Assembly (NCBI GenBank): GCA_002105175.1
Contig: MCGE01000004.1
Coordinates: 682,001 to 746,000 of the forward strand
Length of the DNA stretch: 64,000 nt
Origin: Absidia repens
Lineage: Eukaryota > Mucoromycota > Mucoromycetes > Mucorales > Cunninghamellaceae
Direction: 5' to 3'
The notes beneath the pieces were generated by a model that worked only from the letters and a program-made list of their open reading frames with translations, made no database searches and was not told the DNA's origin. Made by a program: the position numbers and the translations under genes. Below are positions 49,533 through 59,509 of the stretch, one piece after another (within the stretch, counting starts at the first letter, position 1; each line of letters starts with the position of its first letter).

Positions 49533-51082
49533 ATGGCTTGGTTTGATTCAAAGACTTTATTCTTATCGGTGTCCTTATTCTGTTTACCAGCACTGGTGGT
49601 ATGTGCCATTCTTTCCTTACCTCTGGTCATCTTTACTATATGTAAGTTTGTAATTTATGCTTTATATCTCAGTGACGCTAAGTTTATTTATTTATTTATA
49701 GTGGCACTTTATGTATCAGCTTGGATCATATATTTACTTCGAGCGCAAACCGATGTCGATTTCAATCTACCTTACAATCCTACTCGCGTATTGAAGATCA
49801 ATATTATCCTACTTAGTCATATTGTTGGTTGGCTGACGGATATCCCTATGGTTATCTCTTACCTTTATTGGCGTTATTGGCAAGTCGGTACTGATACATT
49901 CCGAAGGATCGTCAGGTAAAAAGACCAACAGACAACATATGAAAGCAGTGTTGTGAGAGTGCTCACTTTTATCGTATGCTGGTTACTGCGTTCTAGTCGT
50001 GATATCATTTACTCGGAGGCGTCAAATGTATGTAAATTGGATATCTATCATCCTGATGGAAACAAAATGGCTTGTAACGACGGCGAAGACAGTATGAAAA
50101 AACCAGCGATTATCTTTATCTATGGTGGATCCTGGTCAAGTGGCCAGAAACTCTTATACACATCAATGGCGAATACCCTACGTGAAAGTGGTTACGTGGT
50201 GGTGGTACCTGATTATCGGAAATACCCAGCTGTCAAGGTGGATAGCATATATGATGATATACGACAAGTAATCAAATGGACTTATCACCATGCCGATGAT
50301 ATCGGAGTAGACGTCGATATGATATATGTGATGGTAAAACTGGAAAATGAATGGAACTATCGACGATGGAACTCAACTTTTTTTTTCTTTCTTCCTCATT
50401 AGGGGCATAGTGCTGGTGCTCATTTGGCATCTCAGGTGGTATTATGCGATTTGGTGGAAAAAGTAAAACATGCCTCTCTCGCTACAAAGAAACAAACGGA
50501 CCGTACAGGTGACAGCATGCCAAAGAATCACACAACCGACTTTTTACCCCAGGTAGAGGGTCTTTTATTGTAAGTGGAGAAAGGTGACGTGAAAATACGG
50601 GACTTTTCCAGAACTTCACTAATACATTGCTTTATATATATATATATATGCGGTAGATTTGCTGGTGTATACGATATTGAAACGCACTATGAGCATGAGG
50701 CAGCCAGGGGAGTGGAAAAAATATCTGCCATGGGCCGTGTAATGGGTCTGACAAGCAATAACTATCGAAAAAACTCACCTTTGAATTTGATTGAAACGCA
50801 CGGCAGCTTATTTGACCATTCCGATGCGCTACTGGAGTTTGCGCCTAGAATCCTCTTTGTACATGGTGAGAAAGACATCACAGTGCCGCTCGAACAATCA
50901 ACCAATATGTATAATATGTTGGGCAAAGTATTACCTCCACCGAGGCGGGACGACGTAGATGTTCGGATTCGATTATACAGAAAAATGAAGCATTCCCACT
51001 GTGTTACTGGTAAGAAGAGGATTGAACAACCGATAAAAATAAAATAAAAAACCATGGGACGCAACTAACCTTTTTTTTTTTG

Positions 51083-51116
<34 letters not shown>

Positions 51117-51224
51117 TTAGCATTGATGCCTAGTATTTTTGGCACTGACAAGATGCATAAACCTTTGATTCGTGATATTACTGCTTTTGTTGACGCTCCC
51201 TTGTCGGATGAACGCGATCATTGA
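49533..51224 (+). CDS. Membrane-anchored alpha/beta hydrolase, isoprenylcysteine methylesterase-like
   Basis: Six exons (49533-49641, 49702-49915, 49997-50333, 50403-50569, 50657-51009, 51121-51224) encode 427 residues. Two or three hydrophobic spans occupy the first 100 residues. The hydrolase fold follows: SRDIIYSEASNVCKLDIYHP, oxyanion loop IYGGSWSSGQ, PDYRKYP, nucleophile elbow GHSAGAH (Ser223), acid HGEKDITVP (Asp349) and a C-terminal His (388 or 390). This arrangement recalls plant ICME/ICMEL enzymes, which remove the methyl ester from prenylated cysteines. A general BD-FAE-type carboxylesterase is the alternative. Intron 5 carries a T tract of about 25 next to its acceptor. A short upstream ATG at 49526 overlaps the start out of frame. 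Poly(A) signal at 51369-51374. Confidence 0.8.
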
Positions 51225-51651
51225 TTGATTTTACATTATATATATAATATATCTCCCCTTTTTTATGCATAGTCCATTCTGTATTCCCTTTTCCCTTCCA
51301 CACACACACACACACTTAGCTATTTGTATTTTATATTCTATTTTGTATATCTGTACTGTATAAAAATCAATAAAACATATGGTAGTTGTGAAGATGATGA
51401 TTGATGACGAATAAAAAAAAACTTGATTTTTATTATTTTTTGAATGAATTGAATGAATGATGGTAAAACTACAACAACAGCAAAAATTGGGGGATGGAAG
51501 AAGCTATACTATGTGTATGTATCTAGTGATGTAAAATGTGGAGGAGGGGATCATATTGAATATCTAATGTGGATTTTGAGAGGACACTACGATGTGTATC
51601 ATGAGTAAAAGGACAGGTCAGGTGGGGCTGTGATGTATATATAATCTAATT
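51225..51651. terminator. Convergent 3' ends of the hydrolase and AIM34-like genes
   Basis: Both genes end here. AATAAA for the plus-strand hydrolase is at 51369-51374 and TTTATT for the minus-strand gene at 51429-51434, so their transcripts end within about 60 bases of each other. A CA dinucleotide run sits at about 51300-51315. Confidence 0.55.
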
Positions 51652-52680
51652 TCAAGAGAAGAAGGAAGAGAAAACCGCTTGAATACCATCACCGCCTAGG
51701 AAATACCATGCAGTCAAGGAAGTCCCAATGACAAAGCTGACAGCATTGTTACTATTTACAGTTGAGGAAGGCTTGCTTGTTGATTCGGATGGTTTGTCAT
51801 TGATGAGTGGCTGCTGCTGTTCTTGTTGCTCTGGCGATACCACTATTTTGGGGTTGACATCCAATGTATCCATACCCATGATTTTGGTGCGTGTCTTGAC
51901 TCTTTGATCGAATACCTTGACCCAATGTTGGTTGATTTCAGGATCGGTGATTTCTAGTAACTCGTCAACATCATCAGCTGCATCATGCATATTGGTTTTT
52001 AGAGAGTCAGCTGTTGGTCGGTGGGGAGGCGAGCTGGTAAAATTGGGATTGTTTGAAGGATCGACGCCCAACGATTGGTGAACATATGCAGGGTGGGTTG
52101 AGGAAGAGGCCCCATGTGCTGAGGCAGTGGGAGGTGTAGGTTGTGCGAGACGTCTGCCGTTGCTGTGTTCTTGCCGGGGTGATGATCGCTCACGTCCAAG
52201 TCCACTGATGCCGCTTCGTCGATTGCCCACCTTGAGATCAAATGCTTCTACCCATTGCTGGTCGTACCCGTCATGATCGTCTTCAGTGCTGTCAGTCAAT
52301 TTAACGCCTGATGTGGGGGCGGGTGTTTCTGTATTTGACTTCTCGGGTTTAGTGTCATTAGGGGCGGTGTTGCTGGTGGCGGGGGTGGTGTCATGTTGCA
52401 TAGATGTCAATTTTTCAGGGTTGGTGGGTAAAGGAGAAACCGTGTGGTGATCTTCATCCAAATTTGCCTGTGTCTCCAAACGTGGGGGATCAGTCGGGGT
52501 GGTCAATAGTCGGTTGATAAGATCATTCTTGGTTCCAGAGGCATCTAGCTTGTGTTGGTCAGCCAAAGCTACGAGTTCAGGTTTCTTTAATCGTCGCAGA
52601 GCTGTTCGTGTATAATTCCATTGTGTGGCAGCATGGTGAAAGGACCTCTGTTGCTTGGTCAATAAAAGCCGTAGCATCAT
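51652..52680 (-). CDS. Mitochondrial SAP-domain protein, AIM34-like
   Basis: A single-exon frame of 342 residues. The N-terminus (MMLRLLLTKQQRSFHHAA) is a basic amphipathic mitochondrial presequence. A SAP motif follows at about residues 25-60 (TALRRLKKPELVALADQHKLDASGTKNDLINRLL). The middle is Pro/Thr/Ser-rich with two similar blocks (QQWVEAFDLKVGNRRSGISGLG and QHWVKVFDQRVKTRTKIMGMD), which look like an internal repeat. A single transmembrane helix ends it (VSFVIGTSLTAWYFLGG). Yeast Aim34 has the same order of presequence, SAP and C-terminal membrane anchor; its role in mitochondria is undefined. It shares a divergent promoter with the CaaX peptide gene. Confidence 0.75.
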   Translation of the reverse strand: MMLRLLLTKQQRSFHHAATQWNYTRTALRRLKKPELVALADQHKLDASGTKNDLINRLLTTPTDPPRLETQANLDEDHHTVSPLPTNPEKLTSMQHDTTPATSNTAPNDTKPEKSNTETPAPTSGVKLTDSTEDDHDGYDQQWVEAFDLKVGNRRSGISGLGRERSSPRQEHSNGRRLAQPTPPTASAHGASSSTHPAYVHQSLGVDPSNNPNFTSSPPHRPTADSLKTNMHDAADDVDELLEITDPEINQHWVKVFDQRVKTRTKIMGMDTLDVNPKIVVSPEQQEQQQPLINDKPSESTSKPSSTVNSNNAVSFVIGTSLTAWYFLGGDGIQAVFSSFFS

Positions 52681-52868
52681 GGGCTGGGGTTTTATGGTTT
52701 ATAAAAAAATAAAAAGTTGGGAGGAGGGAATCCTTCTCTTTGTTGGTGGCTGAGAAGGTGTGATTTCAAAGAGCGTAAAAATTCGCTCTTGAGCAAATGC
52801 ATATTTTCGGCATTTTAATTATTAGAACAATGAGAAGCTGTCAGGGTTCTGATACCATCTTATTATCT

Positions 52869-52936
52869 CTATTCACAATTTGAGCCAGTTATATTACAGC
52901 GACTATTCACCGTTTAAGCCAGTTAAATTACAGCGA
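52869..52936. repeat. 34-base tandem duplication in a divergent promoter
   Basis: Two adjacent units of 34 bases (52869-52902 and 52903-52936) share CTATTCAC, then GAGCCAGTT or AAGCCAGTT and ATTACAGCGA, with a handful of mismatches. They lie between the AIM34-like gene and the CaaX peptide gene, ending just before its TATA-like box. They may be duplicated transcription-factor sites. Confidence 0.7.
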
Positions 52937-52944
52937 TTACAGGA

Positions 52945-52953
52945 TATATAATA
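52945..52953 (+). promoter_or_regulatory. TATA-like box of the CaaX peptide gene
   Basis: TATATAATA lies 89 bases before the ATG at 53034 and directly after the tandem duplication. Function inferred from position. Confidence 0.4.
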
Positions 52954-53033
52954 CGATGCAGTTTCATCGTTTTATGGGAGTGTTTTCTCACTTTTTATAC
53001 TAAACAATAATTGACACTCTAATAATACTCAAA

Positions 53034-53174
53034 ATGTCGTCCATGGTTACCTCTACCGCTTATGATTATGACTGGTCAATGAATTTTTGCAATAATGATA
53101 TGGATCAAGAAGACTTGGAGATCGTAGCTCTCGATGACGATAATGCTCAAGCAATGTTTTGTGTCATCATGTAA
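53034..53174 (+). CDS. 46-residue peptide with C-terminal CaaX (CVIM) box
   Basis: An intronless 46-codon frame ends in Cys-Val-Ile-Met, a textbook farnesylation CaaX box (the same four residues end KRAS4B). The rest is acidic (DMDQEDLEIVALDDDNAQ) with a DYDW segment near the N-terminus and no signal peptide. Length, acidity and tail resemble the lipopeptide pheromone precursors of basidiomycetes, but such precursors are not established for zygomycetes, so this is inference. Support for a real gene: TATA-like box at 52945, duplicated upstream element, in-frame stop right after the CaaX box, and AATAAA at 53323-53328. A TA-dinucleotide run (about 53238-53266) lies in the 3' UTR. A chance ORF of this size cannot be excluded. 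Confidence 0.5.
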   Translation: MSSMVTSTAYDYDWSMNFCNNDMDQEDLEIVALDDDNAQAMFCVIM

Positions 53175-53236
53175 TCAAGCCGTATACATGCAGTATTTAT
53201 CTTTACATATATATCTTGTTTTTGACTTTTACTATC

Positions 53237-53270
<34 letters not shown>

Positions 53271-53493
53271 AATGCTCAATGCTTATATCAATATCTATAT
53301 TACAATTACCATTTCAGTGACCAATAAATTGTCGACTTCCTAGGACAGTCTATTTCATCGTAATTTACTTTTTGCCAGGGCAAAAACCAATAGAACCCTA
53401 TCGGGATTTCAAAAATGCTCACTAAGCCAAAAAAATTGCTCTTTGCTTTTTTGCCCCTTTTCTTTCAGATACTTTTTCTTTTTGAACGTCTCA

Positions 53494-54532
53494 ATGGCGG
53501 TGTCCCTACCAAATGAACTCCAACAGGCCATTTGCCAACTATTACTCAATGATCCAAACTATACCGTCAAGATAATGCGTCAACTCATTGGAGTCAACAA
53601 GCAATGGGCTCACTTTGTATGCAACGCCATGTACAGGTAAAGTAGCACAAAGGAAAGAAAAGAGTTGAAGTTATTATTTTATTAACTAGGAATTTTTTTG
53701 AAGGCATTATCGAATAAATAAGTATGTTCCATTCATTGGATTCTACAATACCATTGTGTCTAAACGGCAGATATTACCCTATGGCGAATTCATTCGGTCC
53801 TTGGATATGACAGCAATCAACAAGTATGGTGTGGACATGCGGGCTCATGAACTCATCCAACGATGTCCCAATCTCCAATCGGTCACCCTGGGGCATCCTA
53901 CCAGTTTGAAACCGGCGACAATTCAATGGCTGGCCCGAAATTGTAAACGCTTGCGGACGCTATCTGTAGGTGCTTTGGAAAGTTTCCCATTCATGTTGGA
54001 ATGCGATTTTTCAAGTTTGGACGGTTTGGAAACAATGGTCTTCTCTACAACACCTTTGCTCAGCTCCTCATTACTGACTCTGCCGCGAACCTTGAAGGAG
54101 TTACATTTGGTGCGCATGGATACCCTGGACACCGATACCATGATTACATTCTTCCAACATCATCATGAACGACAACGAAACGAATCGAACCATGAATGTA
54201 TTACTCGATTAGCAATTCATCGATGCCCTCGACTTTTAAATGGGATGACAAAATGGTTACCTTTAAATCAATTGAAATGGCTGTCCCTCTCTGGTCCTGA
54301 TATTTGCGATGACCATGTGATTGATGTATTGACACAACGAGGTTCTTTGGATACTTTGGTGCTGGATAACACCCAAATTACAACAAAAACACTGGATTTT
54401 TTGAACTCGTTTACTACTGGAAATAGTCGTACGTCTGCTGCCGGCCAGTGCTCTCTCAAAATCAAGCATTTACATTTGACCAAAAACATCAATGTGGCAA
54501 TGGACAAACAAGGCTTGACTATGGTACATTAG
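53494..54532 (+). CDS. F-box protein with leucine-rich repeats
   Basis: Two exons (53494-53636 and 53704-54532) encode 323 residues. The N-terminus (SLPNELQQAICQLLLND, then LIGVNKQWAHFVCNAMYR) is a diverged F-box, the Skp1-binding module of SCF ubiquitin ligases. The remainder holds irregular cysteine-containing LRRs (LIQRCPNLQSVTLGH, LARNCKRLRTLSVG, TLKELHLVRMDTLD, LKWLSLSGPDICDDHVIDVL) of the type that forms substrate-binding solenoids. Substrate unknown. The start ATG follows a T-rich leader. Poly(A) signal at 54623-54628. Confidence 0.8.
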
Positions 54533-54946
54533 TTTATAGATAGAATTGGAAATATAAATAGTTATCATAGTTTAAAGTATGTTTCCTTTTTTGCTGTTGT
54601 TGCTCAATGTGGCCTTCATTCAAATAAAAAAAAAAAGTATTTTGTCCAAAATCGCATCTATTTTTTTTTTAGTGGTGGTGGTGATATGTCTCTTGAAGCA
54701 AAAAAAATTAAAATAAAGTTAGGCACGTAGAATATGTTATTTTTATCAATGAAGGGTATTCAAACGTACTCAGCTTTAAAACAAAAAAGAGGCTGACCAA
54801 TTTCCTTTTTTAAAGCAATATTCATGTCACACAAACAGGGTGAATAAAATCAGGGAACACGAACTTTTTTTTTCTCTTTCTTTCCTTCACTCTCACTTCT
54901 CCCTCTTTTTTTTTTCTTCTTCCTTCTTCGCTACTTTCCTTTAACC
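54533..54946. other. Spacer before the Kre9-like gene
   Basis: F-box 3' UTR, T tracts at 54660 and a pyrimidine-rich leader (54866-54940) immediately before the Kre9-like ATG. No gene. Confidence 0.5.
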
Positions 54947-56212
54947 ATGTTCAATAAACTCATTCTTGCTGCCGGCGCTTTCCTTGCCACTTCCTTCCTT
55001 GCTGATGCCACCATGGCTCCATCTTATCCTTCCCCTGGTACCATTTGGAAAACTGGTCAACAATATGACATTCTCTGGGGTAAAGAAAAACCACTGACAA
55101 ATACACGTACACTTCTGGTCTTAACCTTGTTTTTACTCTATCGTAGATGATGACAAGGCCTCTCCTAGCATTGCTACTGGATGGAAAAACTTCAAGATCG
55201 GTAAGTTAAACAATATAGAGCTTGGTGACTGAAATTAGCCCCATTAACCGAATTGATTTTATAGATTTCATGACCGGTGACAACAACCAACAAGTCTTTC
55301 TTACCAACGTGGCTTCTGTACGTTAATATTATCACTTCAACAAACCTGATTTTTGATTCAATTTACTAACAAATATCTTTTAGAACTTGGATGGTACTAA
55401 AGTTACCAAGTACACCTGGACCGCTCCTGAAGTTAAGCCCAATGCGGCTATTTACTTTTTCATGTTCTCCAATGGTAAAAATACAACAACAAAAACCACG
55501 CAACTTTGTTTTGAAGATCCCCTTTTTATCGTGTGGGGTTGATGGCTGATGTATTGCTTTTGTTTATTTTTATTTTTTATTTATTTATTTAGACTCTGGT
55601 GAATCTGCCTGGACTACTCGTTTTGGCATCACTGGTGCCGATGGTAAACTTGCTGAACCTGAACATGCCACTCAACCTACTGGTAAGAAATCATCATTGC
55701 TTTAACCTGGTCGTACCAAATTATGTCTCATCATCATTGTCTTTTTATATATATACTTACACCATCTGTGGACAACAACAACTATTCATCACTATCATCG
55801 GCATAATTCCACCAAATATTGATCATCATCAACAACATTGATCACCATCAACAAATCAAACGTCGATCACCATTACCATCATCAATGATATATAGGTGAA
55901 AAAATTCCTTGGGGTGTTGGCGCGTTAGCTTCTGGCGGTAACTCTACCACTGCTGGTGGTAACTCTACTCAATCAGCTGCCTCAAGCTCTGCCGCTGCCT
56001 CTTCTTCTGCTATTTCCTCTTCTGGCTCCGTTGCTTCCTCCTCTGCTTCTTCTGCTTCTGCTTCTTCTGCTGTCTCTGCTGCTGGAAGTAGCTCTTCCGC
56101 TGATGCTTCCAAGGCTTCTGAATCCGCCAAGCCTTCCAATGGTGCTGGCTCGCTCACCCGCCCTTTGGCTGGTATGGCCATGGTTGCTGTTGCCGCTGCT
56201 ATCTTGATTTAG
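54947..56212 (+). CDS. GPI-anchored Ser-rich cell-wall protein with Kre9/Knh1-like domain
   Basis: Six exons (54947-55079, 55147-55200, 55265-55317, 55384-55474, 55593-55682, 55896-56212) encode 245 residues. The signal peptide is MFNKLILAAGAFLATSFLADA. The mature N-terminus has the YPSPGTIWKTGQQYDILWG pattern of Kre9/Knh1-like beta-sandwich domains, ending with SNDSGESAWTTRFGITG. Two NST glycosylation sites follow, then a Ser/Ala-rich stalk with likely O-mannosylation. A short hydrophobic C-terminus (MAMVAVAAAILI) gives a GPI signal, with the omega site probably in SNGAGS. Related proteins bind or organise wall glucans. Intron 5 contains a CATCA/ACAA-rich simple repeat (about 55790-55890). 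Poly(A) signal at 56347-56352. Confidence 0.85.
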
Positions 56213-57139
56213 TTTATATATTCCACCTTCTTTTTGTTTCTCCATCCACCCCTTTCTCTATTTATATGATTATACGAAGTTTATAATGTATCTTGTACTT
56301 TATTTATTTATTGTCCTCCCCTCATCTTCATTTTTCTTTTATATACAATAAAGAAATCATTGAACCTTTATATGATTTAGTGAATGGTTGTGGTGCTTGT
56401 TTTACAGCGTTATTTATTACAAAGGGTAAGTGTGTTACACGGTAAAAATGGAAAAATGTCACTGCTGGGTTTCAATCAACGGCAACAATTTTCCTGTATA
56501 TAATTAGTCTAGTATAGTTTAAATTTAGCATTGTGTCCCACATACATAAATGAACTACTTGATTTCTACCTTTATGTAATATTACAAAAGAAGATAATAA
56601 TTCTTTAATCCTCCTAAACAAAAAAAGGGAAGAACAAAAAAAAAAAAAAAAGGTCAAATAGAGGATAGCGTATACTATTCTACCAAAAAAGTAGAAAAAC
56701 AAAAAGACAACCACTGTCTTCTAAATCAAGTAAATGGAAATGAGATTGTCATCAGAAATACAACTGAAACATGTGTGGTTCTAAGTTATTCACCCATTTC
56801 CTGATATTTACATATCCTATTCAGTACCAGGGAATTCCCTCACCCCGCCCATTTCTTTTTCTGAGATGAATTTTTTCCCTAATAGTAATAAAAAATTCAA
56901 TGCCACTCGAGATATAAATATATACTGTGCCTATTGAGGAACAGCATGAGGAATCATGAATTGACCGAGAATAAGCGGTCCAGTTACTTCATTAGTCTGG
57001 TCAACCCGAGTTTAAAATCTGTCGTATTAGTGTAACTTATTTGCGGGGCAAAAAAGAGTCAACACTCCTTGAGAGCGTCATTCATTAACCAGGAAATGTG
57101 TGACATTTTTTCATCCCAGTACCATGAGAATTGTCTGTG

Positions 57140-57189
<50 letters not shown>

Positions 57190-57577
57190 AGACAGAACAA
57201 AATATCACCACCCACCGGCCAATCAAATACCGGTCTGGAAACAATTTTTCTTTCAGTCACTCAAGGTAGAGCAAATAACCTGTTCTTTGAAATATAACCG
57301 AACTCGAATGATTATTGTACTTCTAAATAAAAAAAATAGTCAGTAGTTTAGTAACAAAATATCACCTTATTGTTCAAAGGAAATATCAAAACAATCACGC
57401 TGTCGGGGTTTCACTCAGTTTCAGAGAAAAAGCATGATATTCGTTCGCCCATGAATGAAAATAACATTTTTATCGCCGCCTCTCTATTTTTTTATTCACT
57501 TGTTCTTCTCTTTTTATAATTTTATTTTCGTTTTTTTTTTTTTTTTGTTTCTGCAATATCTTATTACACACAGAAGA
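56213..57577. other. Intergenic region with a 48-T tract
   Basis: Contains the Kre9-like 3' UTR, an A tract near 56637, an uninterrupted run of 48 T at 57141-57188 (the longest T run in the window), and the hexokinase promoter with a T-rich leader. No gene recognised. Confidence 0.55.
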
Positions 57578-59214
57578 ATGTCTAAAGCTCATGCCCCTAA
57601 AGCTGCCAAGTCGCAACCTATCAATGGATCACCTGAACAAAATGCTTACATGGATGACATTACAAAACAATTTACAATTGACACGGAGAAACTCATTGCT
57701 ATCAAAGATCACTTTATTGTCGAAATGGAAAAAGGCTTAAGCAAGGAAAAACAAACAATGGTTATGATTCCATCCTACGTTGAAGGTCGCCTTACTGGTA
57801 AATTTAGCGAGGAACAAAGACCCCACACAACAGTATTCATGAACCTTTTTTTTTTTTTTCTACAGGTCAAGAACAAGGCCATTATCTCGCTTTGGATCTT
57901 GGTGGTACCAATCTTCGTGTTGTTCTTGTTACTTTAGAAGGCCATGGAAAATTCAAAACTGTCAGTACCAAAGCTAGGGTATCTGAGGAACTCAAGACTG
58001 GATCAATGCGCGACCTCTGTGGTAAGTATGTATATGGAGGTGGTCCATTTTACAAGAGTCACCCTTATTTACCATCTTCTCTCGTTTTATAGAGTATATT
58101 GCCGATTGCATTGACACGTTTTTAACCGAACAAAACTTGGAAAATGTGGATGAAGACTTGGCTCTGGGATTCACGTTTTCGTTTCCCGTCCTTCAATCAA
58201 AGGTATTAAAAGAAATAGAGCAACGTATGACTTGTGCATGGGTTACTGACAATTCAGATTTACATGTTTTAGATCAATCGCGGGATTCAAACTGCATGGA
58301 CAAAAGGATTTAATTGTACTGGTGCCGTTGGCAAAGACCCCGTGTTACTGCTACAGGATGCGTTACTACGAAAGCATGTCCCTGTCAAGATCACGGCATT
58401 GGTGAACGATACCGTGGGCACGCTACTTTCCAATGCTTACCAAAAACCCGAAACAGTGGCTGGCCTTATTTTGGGAACAGGTTCGAATGGTGCCTACGTT
58501 GAACAAATGACAAATATCAAGAAATGGAAGGATGGTGCTACGACATCACATGAGATGGTGATCAATACGGAATTCGGGGCCTTCGATAATGAACGTGTGA
58601 TGTTACCAGTGACTCGTTTTGACAACAAACTCGATCGAAAATCCATCAATCCTCACTTTCAAATCTTTGAAAAGCTGATCTCTGGCATGTATCTTGGAGA
58701 AATTGTGCGCAACGTGATCACCGATATGATGGACCGCAACCTTCTCTTTTGTCAACCAGGCCAGAACACGGACATCATTTCGGGCCATTATCAATTTGAA
58801 ACCTCCTTCATGTCTGCCATTGAAAGTGACGACTCGCCTGATCTGGCCACTGTCCGCGAAACTTTGGACACCAATTTGAATCTCATCAAGGTGGACGACG
58901 TCGAACTGCGGATCGTGAAACGAATCTGTGAACTGGTCGGTACCCGTGCTGCTCGTTTGGCCGCCGCCGCCATTGCCGGTATTGCCATCCATACCAAGGT
59001 GGATCGTAAAGGCGCTGATATTGGGATTGATGGCTCGCTCTATGAATTCTACCCTTCCTTTGAAGACAGGATCTATGATGGTATGGCGGAACTCATGCCT
59101 GACTTCGCTGATGACATTCAAAATATCGTGCGTCTTGGCTTGGCTCGTGATGGCAGTGGTGTAGGTGCTGCTTTGACGGCTTGTGTAGCGGACAAGATGT
59201 TCAAGTCAAAATAG
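57578..59214 (+). CDS. Hexokinase
   Basis: Four exons (57578-57797, 57866-58021, 58093-58202, 58273-59214) encode 475 residues, normal for fungal hexokinases. Landmarks: phosphate loop LALDLGGTNLRV (Asp84-Arg91), FTFSFPVLQSKINRGIQTAWTKGF split by intron 3, catalytic ALVNDTVGTLL (Asp208), GLILGTGSNGAYVE, INTEFGAFD, and adenosine-site IDGSLYEFYPSFEDR. It phosphorylates glucose or fructose with ATP in the cytosol, the entry step of glycolysis. Whether it is a hexokinase or glucokinase by substrate preference cannot be read from sequence here. The start follows a T-rich leader. Poly(A) signal at 59376-59381. Confidence 0.95.
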
Positions 59215-59509
59215 ATAATGTACTTCTATACTCCACCTTCCCTCCCCTTTGTATTCTCTTCCCCCCCCTCCCTTTTTTTTTTCACTCTGCACATACTCCT
59301 TTCATACTTGTATATCTTTTTATAGTTTAAGCTTCCTTTATTTTTGGTCATATAGTTAGTCACTCATAGAAAACGAATAAAATATTTATTGATTATATAC
59401 TCTTATTATACAGATTCAGATTCTAGCATTTCTTAGTACTTTCGTGTTGAATTTTGTTCTTTTTTTTTTTTTATGATAGGCAAGAATATAAAAAATCACT
59501 AGAAAGATT

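Noticed and set aside
55956..56207. Leu/Pro-rich and Glu/Ala-rich frames over the Kre9-like tail
   Set aside because: Out-of-frame readings of the Ser/Ala codon repeats of the GPI protein stalk.
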